Positions 24,820 to 32,565 of a stretch of 64,000 bases of DNA are shown piece by piece (position 1 is the stretch's first letter; every line of letters starts with the position of its first letter). The translations under genes were made by a program, and so were the position numbers. The stretch comes from SG8-38 sp041576815 (GTDB lineage Bacteria; Myxococcota_A; Polyangia; Polyangiales; Houyiibacteriaceae): assembly GCA_041576815.1 (NCBI GenBank), contig JBFGKE010000001.1, positions 124,001 to 188,000 on the forward strand. Reading direction: 5' to 3'. Under the pieces are notes generated by a model. It did not search any database. It saw only the letters and a list, made by a program, of their open reading frames with translations, and was not told the origin of the DNA.

Positions 24820-26373
24820 ATGCCCCCAACGACGATCGCGATACTCGGGGCGAAAGGGGGCGTGGGCACCTCGCTCCTCAGCGCCAACCTCGCGATCTAT
24901 CTCGCGACCGTCGGCAAGCGCGTGCTCGCGGTCGATGCCGATCCCGCGGGCGCCGACCTTCATGCGATGCTCGGGATCCGGCCCCGCGTCGCTCCGTACG
25001 TGGCGCCGACGCCCGCGTTTGGCGCGGAAGGGAGCTTTGCGCGCTTGGCCAGCGCGCTCGACCACGACGCGATCAACACGTTGCCGTCGCGCGAGCCGGT
25101 CGAGGGCCCGATCCCGGGCCTTTGGCTATGGGACGGTGGGTTGAGCGAGCCTCATCGCGGCAGCGCCCGTCGAAGCTCCATGCGGGAGCTGGAACGCCGG
25201 CTGACCAAGCAGGACGCGGATTTTGCGGTCGTCGACCTCGGATCCGCGGCAACCGATGCTTCCGTCCGGTTCTGGTGCAACGCCACCCATCGCCTGGCGC
25301 TGACGATGCCCGAGCCCAACGCGGTGAGCGGCCTCTACAGGCTGGTTCGCAAGGCGTTTGCGACCGCGGCGCATGCCCACGTCAAGGACGAGCGTCAGCA
25401 GGCCGCGCTTCACGCCGCGTTCAACAAAGCCGGCCACCACCCTGCGCCGTCCGACATCGCGCTGCTGCTCCAGCGTGAATGGCCCGAGATCGGTCATGCG
25501 CTCGAGGACTGCATGGAGGCGCTCGAGCTGCCGTTCATCGTGAACCAGGCGAGGCTGCGGGCAGACCTCGAGCTCGGCGATCAGATCACGGTGGCCGTGC
25601 GCCGCCGGTACGGCATTCACCCGAAGTACCTCGGCTATGTCGAGCACGACGACGGCGTGCGGGCGTGTGCGCGCCGGCGAAGGCCGCTGCTGCTCGAGAG
25701 CCCGGGCAGCCGCGCGAGCCGGAACATCGAAAAGATCGCGCGTCGGCTTTTTGCATCGGCCGGCAGTCGACGCGACCGGGCGCCGTGGCGCGAAGTGCCT
25801 CGAAGCTCGCATCACGACGTGCTCGAGGTCGAGCGCGGCGCCACGGATGAGGAGATCCGACGCGCGTACAAGCGAATGTGCGCCGTGTTCGACGAGGACA
25901 ACCTCGTGACCTTCGGCCTCTTCGACGGGGAGGGGCTGCAGGCCGCGCGCGCTCGCGTCGACGAGGCCTACGACGTGCTTCTAGATCCCGCGCGTCGGCG
26001 ACCGTACGAAATCTCCGTGTTCCCCGAGGCGCCCGAGGCCGCGCCACCGGCGGAGACGGAGCGCCTGCCGGCCGCCGAGCTTCCGCCCGCGCCCAGCATC
26101 ACGCCGGACACGGAGTTCAGCGGTGCGCTTCTCCGGGCGGTGAGGGAGTCGCAGGGCACGAGCCTCGGGCAGATCAGCGACCGCACGAAGGTGGGGCTCA
26201 ACCACCTTCGCTCGATCGAAGACGACGAGTTCGAGAAGCTCCCGGCCGCGGTGTACGTGCGTGGTTTCGTGACCGAGTTTGCGAAGTGTCTGCGGCTCGA
26301 TCCCGAGCAGGTGAGCCAGAGCTATCTTCGGCGCTACAAAGCGCGAATGGACGGCCGAGGAGGCGGCGCGTGA
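24820..26373 (+). CDS. MinD-like ATPase / J-like / RodZ-type HTH fusion protein
   Basis: Three modules can be seen. Residues 1 to about 310 are a ParA/MinD-type (SIMIBI) ATPase with deviant Walker A AILGAKGGVGTSLL (signature Lys12; the second P-loop Lys is replaced by Thr, as in CpaE/TadZ-like proteins), VDADPAGADLHAMLG and VVDLGSAATD. Residues 331-400 resemble a DnaJ domain (HHDVLEVERGATDEEIRRAY) but lack the HPD tripeptide. Residues 434-500 are a RodZ/HTH_25-type helix-turn-helix (SLGQISDRTKVGLNHLRSIE). A role in polar positioning or cell-shape control is inferred. maf overlaps its stop by 4 bases. Confidence 0.75.
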   Translation: MPPTTIAILGAKGGVGTSLLSANLAIYLATVGKRVLAVDADPAGADLHAMLGIRPRVAPYVAPTPAFGAEGSFARLASALDHDAINTLPSREPVEGPIPGLWLWDGGLSEPHRGSARRSSMRELERRLTKQDADFAVVDLGSAATDASVRFWCNATHRLALTMPEPNAVSGLYRLVRKAFATAAHAHVKDERQQAALHAAFNKAGHHPAPSDIALLLQREWPEIGHALEDCMEALELPFIVNQARLRADLELGDQITVAVRRRYGIHPKYLGYVEHDDGVRACARRRRPLLLESPGSRASRNIEKIARRLFASAGSRRDRAPWREVPRSSHHDVLEVERGATDEEIRRAYKRMCAVFDEDNLVTFGLFDGEGLQAARARVDEAYDVLLDPARRRPYEISVFPEAPEAAPPAETERLPAAELPPAPSITPDTEFSGALLRAVRESQGTSLGQISDRTKVGLNHLRSIEDDEFEKLPAAVYVRGFVTEFAKCLRLDPEQVSQSYLRRYKARMDGRGGGA

Positions 26374-26957
26374 GCGCGCTGATTCTCGCGTCCTCGTCGC
26401 CGCGCCGCCGCGAGATCTTGTCCGCGCTGGGGCTTGGGTTCGACGTCATGCCAAGCGACGTCGACGAGCGCGGGCTCGAAACGGGCGATCGCGACGCGCT
26501 CGTGCGGGCCGCAGCCCTTGCAAAGCTCGAGCACGCGCTCGCCGTGAGTGACCGGAAGGGTGCGCACGTGCTGGCGGCAGACACGATGGTCTTCGTCGAC
26601 GATCGTCACCTTGGAAAGCCAAGCGACGACCACGATGCCATGCGGATGCTTCGTCTGCTCGCCGGGCGCGACCACCAGGTGCGAACGGCGGCAGCGCTCG
26701 GCCGTGTCGGTCAGGGCGTGCTCGAGTGCCGGGTCGTCGAGACCCGCGTATGGTTTCGGGAGGCGTCGAACGACGAGCTCCGTCGCTACGTCGCTACGGG
26801 CGAGAGCCGAGACAAAGCGGGGGCGTACGGAATTCAGGGGCTCGGCGGAGGCTTCGTCACGCGCATCGAGGGCTCGTACACGAACGTGGTGGGGCTCCCG
26901 GCGGCCGAGGTGATCGACATGCTTCGGGAGCACGGCGCGTTGGAGAGCTGGCCGTGA
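26370..26957 (+). CDS. maf: Maf family nucleotide pyrophosphatase
   Basis: Maf proteins hydrolyse non-canonical or damaged nucleoside triphosphates (dTTP/UTP or m7GTP types) and are linked to septum control. The 195-residue product starts ILASSSPRRREILSALGL, the family signature with the SxSPRR substrate loop, and contains VLAADTMVFVDDRHLGKPSD and DKAGAYGIQGLGGGFVTRIEGSYTNVVGLP. The GTG start at 26370 overlaps the fusion-protein stop by 4 bases, and its own stop overlaps the yggS start by 4 bases. This makes a tightly coupled three-gene unit. Confidence 0.94.
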   Translation: MSALILASSSPRRREILSALGLGFDVMPSDVDERGLETGDRDALVRAAALAKLEHALAVSDRKGAHVLAADTMVFVDDRHLGKPSDDHDAMRMLRLLAGRDHQVRTAAALGRVGQGVLECRVVETRVWFREASNDELRRYVATGESRDKAGAYGIQGLGGGFVTRIEGSYTNVVGLPAAEVIDMLREHGALESWP

Positions 26958-27628
26958 GACCCGCCATCGCCGACGCGATCGAGCGCCTGCGCGAGCGGAT
27001 CGAGGCCGCCTGCGCGAGGGCCGGCCGGGACGCCGGCTCGGTGCAGCTGGTGGCGGTCTCCAAAGCGCATCCCGAGGACAAGATCCGGGCCGCGTATGAA
27101 GCGGGCCTGCGCGTCTTCGGAGAGAACTACGCCCAGGAGCTCGACGAGAAAGCGTCCGCACTGGCCGACCTTTCGGACATCACGTGGCGCTTCATCGGCC
27201 ACCTCCAGCGAAACAAGATCAAGCTGATCGAACGGGCGCGCGCCACGGTGGACACGGTCGATTCACTGCGTCTCGCGCAGGCTCTCGCCGCCCGCGCCGA
27301 AGCCCATCGGGCCGTGGTCGAGGTGCTGCTCCAAGTCAACGTGGGCGGCGAAGCGCAGAAGTCCGGCTGCGCACCGGACGACGTTCCCGCGCTGGTCTCC
27401 GCCGTGCGCGAGCTCCCGAGCCTCGACCTTCGAGGGCTGATGACGGTCGCACCTCACCTCGACGACCCCGAGGACACGCGCCCGTTCTTCGCAAAGCTCC
27501 GCGAGCTCGCAGAAGCGCATCGCCTACCCGAGCTGTCGATGGGCATGACCCACGACCTCGAGGCCGCGGTCGCGGAGGGCGCGACGATGCTTCGAATCGG
27601 AACCGCGATCTTCGGACCGCGTCCCTAG
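26954..27628 (+). CDS. YggS/PLPBP family pyridoxal-phosphate homeostasis protein
   Basis: This family holds PLP on a conserved Lys and balances the cell's free PLP pool; no robust catalytic activity is known. The 224-residue product has Lys37 in LVAVSKAHPEDKI, then VFGENYAQEL, WRFIGHLQRNKIKL, VNVGGEAQKSGC and the C-terminal GATMLRIGTAIFGPR. It starts at GTG 26954 inside the maf stop codon. proC is convergent and overlaps it by 4 bases; yggS and proC are neighbours in many genomes, which fits the context. Confidence 0.94.
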   Translation: MRPAIADAIERLRERIEAACARAGRDAGSVQLVAVSKAHPEDKIRAAYEAGLRVFGENYAQELDEKASALADLSDITWRFIGHLQRNKIKLIERARATVDTVDSLRLAQALAARAEAHRAVVEVLLQVNVGGEAQKSGCAPDDVPALVSAVRELPSLDLRGLMTVAPHLDDPEDTRPFFAKLRELAEAHRLPELSMGMTHDLEAAVAEGATMLRIGTAIFGPRP

Positions 27629-28470
27629 GGCTCGTTCGACTCGGCGATCTTGCCGAGCTCGGCCGAACGCCGCGTGGCTGCCCGCACCGCACCGGCAAGG
27701 GCGTCCTCGAAGCCCGCACGCGCGAGCGCGTCGAGACCCGCGCGGGTCGTCCCGCCGGGGCTCGTCACCCGCTCCCGCAGGGCCTCGGGCGCCGCCTGCT
27801 CCTCGAGCAGCAGCTTGGCTGCGCCAAAGACGGTCTGCGACGCGAGAAGAAGCGCGGTCTCTTCCGGCAAGCCCTCGCGGACGCCCGCATCGCGGAGCGC
27901 CTCGATCATCGCAAAGACGTATGCCGGACCGGACCCGCTCAGCCCGGTGACCGCGTCGATCGAGGCCTCGGGCACGCGCACGGAGACGCCCACGCTATCG
28001 AACAGCGTTTCGGTGAGCGCGAGGTCCTCGTCGGTCGCGTGCCGGCCGGCCGCGATGGCGGTGGCACCCGCGCCGACGAGCGCAGGCGTGTTGGGCATCG
28101 TCCGTACGACGCGCGCACCGTCCGGAAGTGCGCGCTCGATGAACGCCGTGGAAATTCCGGCCGCGATCGAAATCAAGAGAGCGTCCGCGGGAAGGGCGCC
28201 GTCAAGTCCTGCCAGCACCTGCGGAAACACCTGCGGTTTGGTCGCTAGGACAATCACGGCGGCGCCGTCGACCGCGTTGCCGTTGTCGCCCGTGACGCGA
28301 ATTCCGAGCTCCGACCGAAGCGCGGTCAGTCGTTCGCCGTCCGGGTCGGCGGCCACGATCTGCGGGGCGGTGACGGAGCCCGTTCCGATCAGCCCGCGGA
28401 TGAGCGCGCCGGCCATGTTTCCCGCCCCAATGAAAGCGAACGTCTGCTGCCCTGCCATTCGGCGCGACAT
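27625..28470 (-). CDS. proC: Pyrroline-5-carboxylate reductase
   Basis: ProC makes the last step of proline synthesis, reducing pyrroline-5-carboxylate with NAD(P)H in the cytoplasm. The N-terminal Rossmann motif FIGAGNMAGALIRGL is clear. The C-terminal signatures are AVTGLSGSGPAYVFAMIEAL and VTSPGGTTRAGLDALARAGF. ATG 28470 is preferred to the much longer frame to 28656 because GGAG lies 6 bases upstream and the family starts here; ATG 28458 is a close second. Product length is 281 residues. Its stop overlaps the stop of yggS by 4 bases. Confidence 0.95.
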   Translation of the reverse strand: MSRRMAGQQTFAFIGAGNMAGALIRGLIGTGSVTAPQIVAADPDGERLTALRSELGIRVTGDNGNAVDGAAVIVLATKPQVFPQVLAGLDGALPADALLISIAAGISTAFIERALPDGARVVRTMPNTPALVGAGATAIAAGRHATDEDLALTETLFDSVGVSVRVPEASIDAVTGLSGSGPAYVFAMIEALRDAGVREGLPEETALLLASQTVFGAAKLLLEEQAAPEALRERVTSPGGTTRAGLDALARAGFEDALAGAVRAATRRSAELGKIAESNEP

Positions 28471-28507
28471 ACCACACTCCGCGAACCGAAGGTACGGGCC
28501 GATGCCC

Positions 28508-29803
28508 CTACGCGCAGGCCGCCTCGACTTCGTCGATCTCTTTCGGAATGCCTTCGGTGAGCACGGTGTGGCCGTCGTCGGTGACCAGAACGTCATCTTC
28601 GATTCGGATCCCGATGCCACGCCACTCCGGGCCGACGTCTTCGTTGTCCGCGGCAACGTAGATGCCCGGCTCGACGGTCAGCACGAAACCCGGCTCGAGT
28701 GGGCGCGGCTTGCCGTCGAGGTAGTAGCGGCCGACGTCGTGCACGTCCATGCCGAGCCAGTGCGAGGTCCGGTGCATGTAGAACGTCTCGTGCTTCTTTT
28801 CTTCGATGAGCGCGCCGACGTCGCCCTCGAGCAGTCCGATGTCGATCAACCCCTCGACGATCGATCGGACCGCGCCGTCGTGGATCTCCTGCAGCGTGAC
28901 CCCGGGCTTGACCGCATCAATGCTCGCCTTCTGCGCCCGGAGGACCACCTCGTAGACGGCTCGCTGCGGCGCGGAAAACGCACCTGACGCGGGAAAGGTC
29001 CGCGTCACGTCGCTCGCGTAGTAGCCGTACTCGCATCCCGCATCGATCAACACCAGCTCGCCGGCGCCCACGGCACGGTTGCCCGCGCGGTAGTGGAGGA
29101 TGGTGGCATTCGGCCCCGAGCCCACGATGCTCTCGTAGGCGGGACGCTCGCTTCCGTGCTTGCGAAAGACGTGAAGCAGCTCGGCGTCGATCTCGTATTC
29201 ATGGATGCCGGGCCGCGTCAGCTGCATGGCGCGGATGTGCGCTTCACGCGTGATCGCGGCGGCGAGACGCATCGTGTCGATCTCGGCATCGCTCTTGCGA
29301 AGGCGCATCTCGTGCAGGTGGACCGAGGGGTCGACGATGACCTCGGGCGCGGCGATTCCCCGACGGCCACCGCGGCGGAGCAGGTTCAAGCAATCGAACA
29401 GCTTGGCGTCCGCGTCGTCGTCCTGGCCGAGGCGATAGTGCAGGCGCTCGACGTTGCCGAGATAGTCGGGGAGCCGTTTTTCTAGCTCGTCGATGGGGAA
29501 GGCCGCGTCGGCACCGAAGGTTTCGACCGCGCCCTCCACGCCAGCCCGCGGCCCGTCCCAGATCTCGCGCTCTCGCTTCCTCGGCCGGACGAAAAGCACG
29601 GTTTGGTGCTCTGCGTGTTGGTTCGTGAGCACGAGGACGCTTTGTGGCTCGTCGAACCCCGTCAAATAGTAGAGGTCGCTGTTTTGGCGGTAGGGATGCT
29701 CGACGTCTTGATTGCGAACCGCGAGCGGCGCCGACGGGAACACCGCGACGCCATCTCCAATCGCTTCGAGAAGCTTCGCGCGCCGCCGTGCAAACTCCGA
29801 CAT
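28508..29803 (-). CDS. pepP: Xaa-Pro aminopeptidase (aminopeptidase P)
   Basis: PepP removes an N-terminal residue when proline is second. This M24 metallopeptidase has 431 residues. It has the N-terminal creatinase-like domain and a pita-bread catalytic domain with metal ligands in VLIDAGCEYGYYASDVTRTF (two Asp), the His in THWLGMDVHDVGRY-like HRTSHWLGMDVHDVG, and Glu residues in VEPGIYVA and GIRIEDDVLVT. The order D-D-H-E-E is complete, so it should be active and bind two Mn2+. It lies 37 bases after the proC start on the same strand. Confidence 0.95.
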   Translation of the reverse strand: MSEFARRRAKLLEAIGDGVAVFPSAPLAVRNQDVEHPYRQNSDLYYLTGFDEPQSVLVLTNQHAEHQTVLFVRPRKREREIWDGPRAGVEGAVETFGADAAFPIDELEKRLPDYLGNVERLHYRLGQDDDADAKLFDCLNLLRRGGRRGIAAPEVIVDPSVHLHEMRLRKSDAEIDTMRLAAAITREAHIRAMQLTRPGIHEYEIDAELLHVFRKHGSERPAYESIVGSGPNATILHYRAGNRAVGAGELVLIDAGCEYGYYASDVTRTFPASGAFSAPQRAVYEVVLRAQKASIDAVKPGVTLQEIHDGAVRSIVEGLIDIGLLEGDVGALIEEKKHETFYMHRTSHWLGMDVHDVGRYYLDGKPRPLEPGFVLTVEPGIYVAADNEDVGPEWRGIGIRIEDDVLVTDDGHTVLTEGIPKEIDEVEAACA

Positions 29804-29821
29804 GGATCGAGCCTAGCAGAG

Positions 29822-31369
29822 TTACCTTCGGGGCTGCATCTCGCCCGCCCTGAAGCGGCTCCAGTAGCTTTGCAGCGCGTCGCGAACCTTGCCGCTCAGC
29901 AGCACCGCACCGAGAATGTTGGGAAAGGACATGCCGAGAATCATCAGGTCCGAGAAATCGATCACGTTACCGAGCTTGAGGACCGAACCGAGCACGATGA
30001 ACCCGAGGAACAAGACCTTGTAGAGGATCGAGTAGTCCGCCCCGAACAGGTACGTCCAGCATCGCTCGCCATAGTAGCTCCACGAAATCATCGTCGAGAA
30101 CGCAAACAGAAACACGGCGAGGCTCAACACCTTTGGAAACCAGGGAAGCACCGTGGCAAAGGCCTTCGAGGTCATCAACACTCCCTCTTCGCCACCGGTT
30201 TGGTACGCGCCGGTGATCACCACGACCAGACCGGTCATCGTGCACACGACGATCGTGTCGATGAAAGGCTCTAGAAGTGCGACGATCCCTTCCCGCACCG
30301 GTTCGTCGGTCGCCGCCGCCGAGTGCGCGATCGAGGCGGACCCCACGCCGGCTTCGTTCGAGAACGCCGCGCGCCGGAAACCGGTGATGAGCACGCCTAC
30401 AAGCCCTCCGAGACCGGCCTTCGGCGTGATCGCCTCGCCGACGATCTTGCCGAAGGCCGGAACGACCTGATCGGTGTGGGTCAAGATGATGAAAAACCCG
30501 GCCACGAGATAGATGCCGCACATGATCGGCACGATGAACCCCGCGACTTGGCCGATGCGGCGGATGCCCCCGATGATCACGATGCCGACGAGGAACGCGA
30601 GCACGACGCCGTAGGCGAGCGAGCCCCAGCCACCGGAAAAGAAGGGGAGCACGTCGGCGACCTGCGCGTAGCTCTGGTTCGCTTGAAACATGTTGCCGCC
30701 CCCGAAGCTTCCGCCGACGCACATCACTGCGAAGAGGATCGCGAGCACTCTCCCGAGGCGCGGGAGGCTCAGCTCCCGGAGCCCGGATTCGAGGTACCGC
30801 ATCGGGCCGCCCAAGATGTGTCCGTCTTTGCCGACCTCGCGGTACATCTGACCAAGCGTGCACTCGGCGAACTTCGACGACATGCCGAGGAACCCCGCGA
30901 CGATCATCCAAAAGACGGCCCCGGGGCCCCCGACGGCCACCGCCACGGCGACGCCCGCGATGTTCCCGAGGCCCACCGTCGCCGAAAGCGCCGAAGAGAG
31001 GGCCTGAAAGTGCGTCACCTCGCCGGGATCGTCGGGGTTGTCGTAGTGCCCGGAGGTGACCGCCCAGGCGTGCTTGAACGCCCGGAGGTTGATGAAGCCG
31101 AAGCGGAGGGTGAAGAAGGTCGCGCCGGCGATCAGCCAGACCACGATGAAGGGCAGCTTGACGTCGTGGTCGGTGCCGTTGTCCCAAAAGGCCAGGTCAT
31201 AGAAGAGCACCGTGGCCATGGGACCGACGACGTTGGCGCCGAATCCCTCGTCCAGGGACCTCAGGACGCCCCCGATGCCCGCTTCCGAGTGCGCGTCGGC
31301 CTGAGCCAGAGCGGACGCCGGGAACAGCCATGCCCCAAAGACCGCGAGCGCTCGCAGGCATCTCCCCAT
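29822..31369 (-). CDS. AGCS family alanine/glycine:cation symporter
   Basis: Sodium:alanine symporters of this family import small neutral amino acids with Na+ or H+. The 515-residue product (ATG 31369) has a cleavable-looking N-terminal hydrophobic segment (MGRCLRALAVFGAWLFPASA) and about ten further membrane helices. Family signatures are ATVGLGNIAGVAVAVAVGGP (substrate-binding GLGNIAG), GFLGMSSKFAECTLG, and FRRAAFSNEAGVGSASIAHS, the AGCS consensus. A longer frame runs to 31489, but it lacks support. It diverges from the CarH-like regulator across 353 bases. Loss of the typical C-terminal helix is not apparent. Confidence 0.9.
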   Translation of the reverse strand: MGRCLRALAVFGAWLFPASALAQADAHSEAGIGGVLRSLDEGFGANVVGPMATVLFYDLAFWDNGTDHDVKLPFIVVWLIAGATFFTLRFGFINLRAFKHAWAVTSGHYDNPDDPGEVTHFQALSSALSATVGLGNIAGVAVAVAVGGPGAVFWMIVAGFLGMSSKFAECTLGQMYREVGKDGHILGGPMRYLESGLRELSLPRLGRVLAILFAVMCVGGSFGGGNMFQANQSYAQVADVLPFFSGGWGSLAYGVVLAFLVGIVIIGGIRRIGQVAGFIVPIMCGIYLVAGFFIILTHTDQVVPAFGKIVGEAITPKAGLGGLVGVLITGFRRAAFSNEAGVGSASIAHSAAATDEPVREGIVALLEPFIDTIVVCTMTGLVVVITGAYQTGGEEGVLMTSKAFATVLPWFPKVLSLAVFLFAFSTMISWSYYGERCWTYLFGADYSILYKVLFLGFIVLGSVLKLGNVIDFSDLMILGMSFPNILGAVLLSGKVRDALQSYWSRFRAGEMQPRR

Positions 31370-31722
31370 CCCCGTCGAGCACCATGGCACAGCGCCAGAA
31401 AGCCGACCAGTTTGTCGGCCTGCGGGCAGCGCCAACGTCCGCTCCGTGGCCCCACCCCGCCGTCTTGAACAAACGACCAGTCCGTCCAAACTTCGACCAA
31501 CGGTGAAGCTGAAATCGACCGTACGAGCGCAGGCACAGAGGAAGCAATGATTTCGGATGCTTGAGAAGCAGTGAGACAGCGTGTTCGCGGACGCTTTGGT
31601 CCATGGTGTAATTCCTCATTTACTTCCGGTAGTTGCACATCAAGCGTTGTCCTGGACAATCCGTGACCAAGGGGTATCAAAAAGGTTGTGAAACGACCAA
31701 GTCGTCCGTAGGCTAATTCGAC
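31370..31722. promoter_or_regulatory. Divergent control region between the symporter and the CarH-like regulator
   Basis: This 353-base gap holds no gene. Three related motifs of the form CGACCA-x(2-4)-GTC occur: within the inverted repeat GCCGAC-N6-GTCGGC at 31402-31419, at 31474-31486 (CGACCAGTCCGTC), and within ACGAC-CAA-GTCGT at 31693-31705. A separate perfect inverted repeat, TTGTCC-T-GGACAA (31647-31659), overlaps a -35-like TGGACA (31653-31658) with TATCAA 16 bases on (31675-31680). Operators that overlap the -35 element are how CarH/CarA repressors work, so autoregulation by the adjacent gene is a reasonable inference. Confidence 0.5.
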
Positions 31723-32541
31723 ATGGTGGAGTTGCTGAGCACGTCGGAGGCCGCCCGCATCATCGGGGTGGGCACGACCAGCGTAAAGCGCTGGGCGGAT
31801 ACCGGGCTGCTCGACTGCGTGCGAACGGCGGGTGGCCATCGGCGATTCACGCGCAACGCCCTCGACCGCTTCGTGCGCCTGCAGCAGCAGCAAGAGCCCG
31901 TGGTCGACGAGGTCGACCGGTGGTTGGATGTGCTGCTTTCGGAGATGAGCCACGAGCTTGCGCTGGTGCGCGCGTGCGCGCGGCTGGGCTCGTGGTGCGC
32001 CGTCGCCGAAGAGCTGTCGCCGGTCCTGACCGAGCTCGGCCTGCGTTGGAGCAGAGGCGAGATCAGCGTCGGCGAAGAGCACGCCACGTCGGAACGCCTG
32101 TCGCGGGCGCTCGCTCGCATCGTCGAGTCGCTTCCGCTCTTGCCCACGGCACCTCTCTGTCTTTTGGCGTGTATCGAAACCGAAGATCACGCCTTGGGCC
32201 TTTCGCTTGCCGAGCTGTGTCTTCGAGAGCTCGGGTGGGCATCGCTTTGGCTTGGTCGGCGTACGCCCACCTCGGCGATCGTCGATCAGATTTGCAACAA
32301 TGATCGCATTCGCATGGTGGGTCTTTCCGCTTCGGAAGCATGCGCCAATCCGTCCTTACTTCGACTCATCAGCTCTTCCGTGGGTTCCGTTTGCCGGGAC
32401 CGAGACGTTGCCTTGATCTTGGGGGGGAGAGGCCCGTGGCCGGAGGTGCCGAGCTACGGCACTCGAATTTGGGGTTTCCACGAGATCGAGGTCGCGCAAA
32501 GACGAGTTCAGAAAAACAGCCGGAGACCGTCCGTACGGTGA
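31723..32541 (+). CDS. CarH-like B12-dependent (putative photoreceptor) MerR-family regulator
   Basis: The N-terminal 60 residues form a MerR/excisionase HTH (LLSTSEAARIIGVGTTSVKR, GGHRRF). Residues 80-140 form a helical cap with the CarH light-sensing pattern W-x9-EH: Trp109, Glu119, His120. Residues 145-265 form a cobalamin-binding Rossmann domain with E-x-H-x-x-G (Glu154, His156, Gly159), an SAS strand and LILGGRG. In known CarH proteins AdoCbl drives tetramers that repress DNA, and light photolysis releases them. The whole toolkit is visible here. The PKS gene starts 24 bases after its stop on the same strand. Confidence 0.85.
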   Translation: MVELLSTSEAARIIGVGTTSVKRWADTGLLDCVRTAGGHRRFTRNALDRFVRLQQQQEPVVDEVDRWLDVLLSEMSHELALVRACARLGSWCAVAEELSPVLTELGLRWSRGEISVGEEHATSERLSRALARIVESLPLLPTAPLCLLACIETEDHALGLSLAELCLRELGWASLWLGRRTPTSAIVDQICNNDRIRMVGLSASEACANPSLLRLISSSVGSVCRDRDVALILGGRGPWPEVPSYGTRIWGFHEIEVAQRRVQKNSRRPSVR

Positions 32542-32565
32542 CCAACGCCTTGCTTCGATAGGGAA

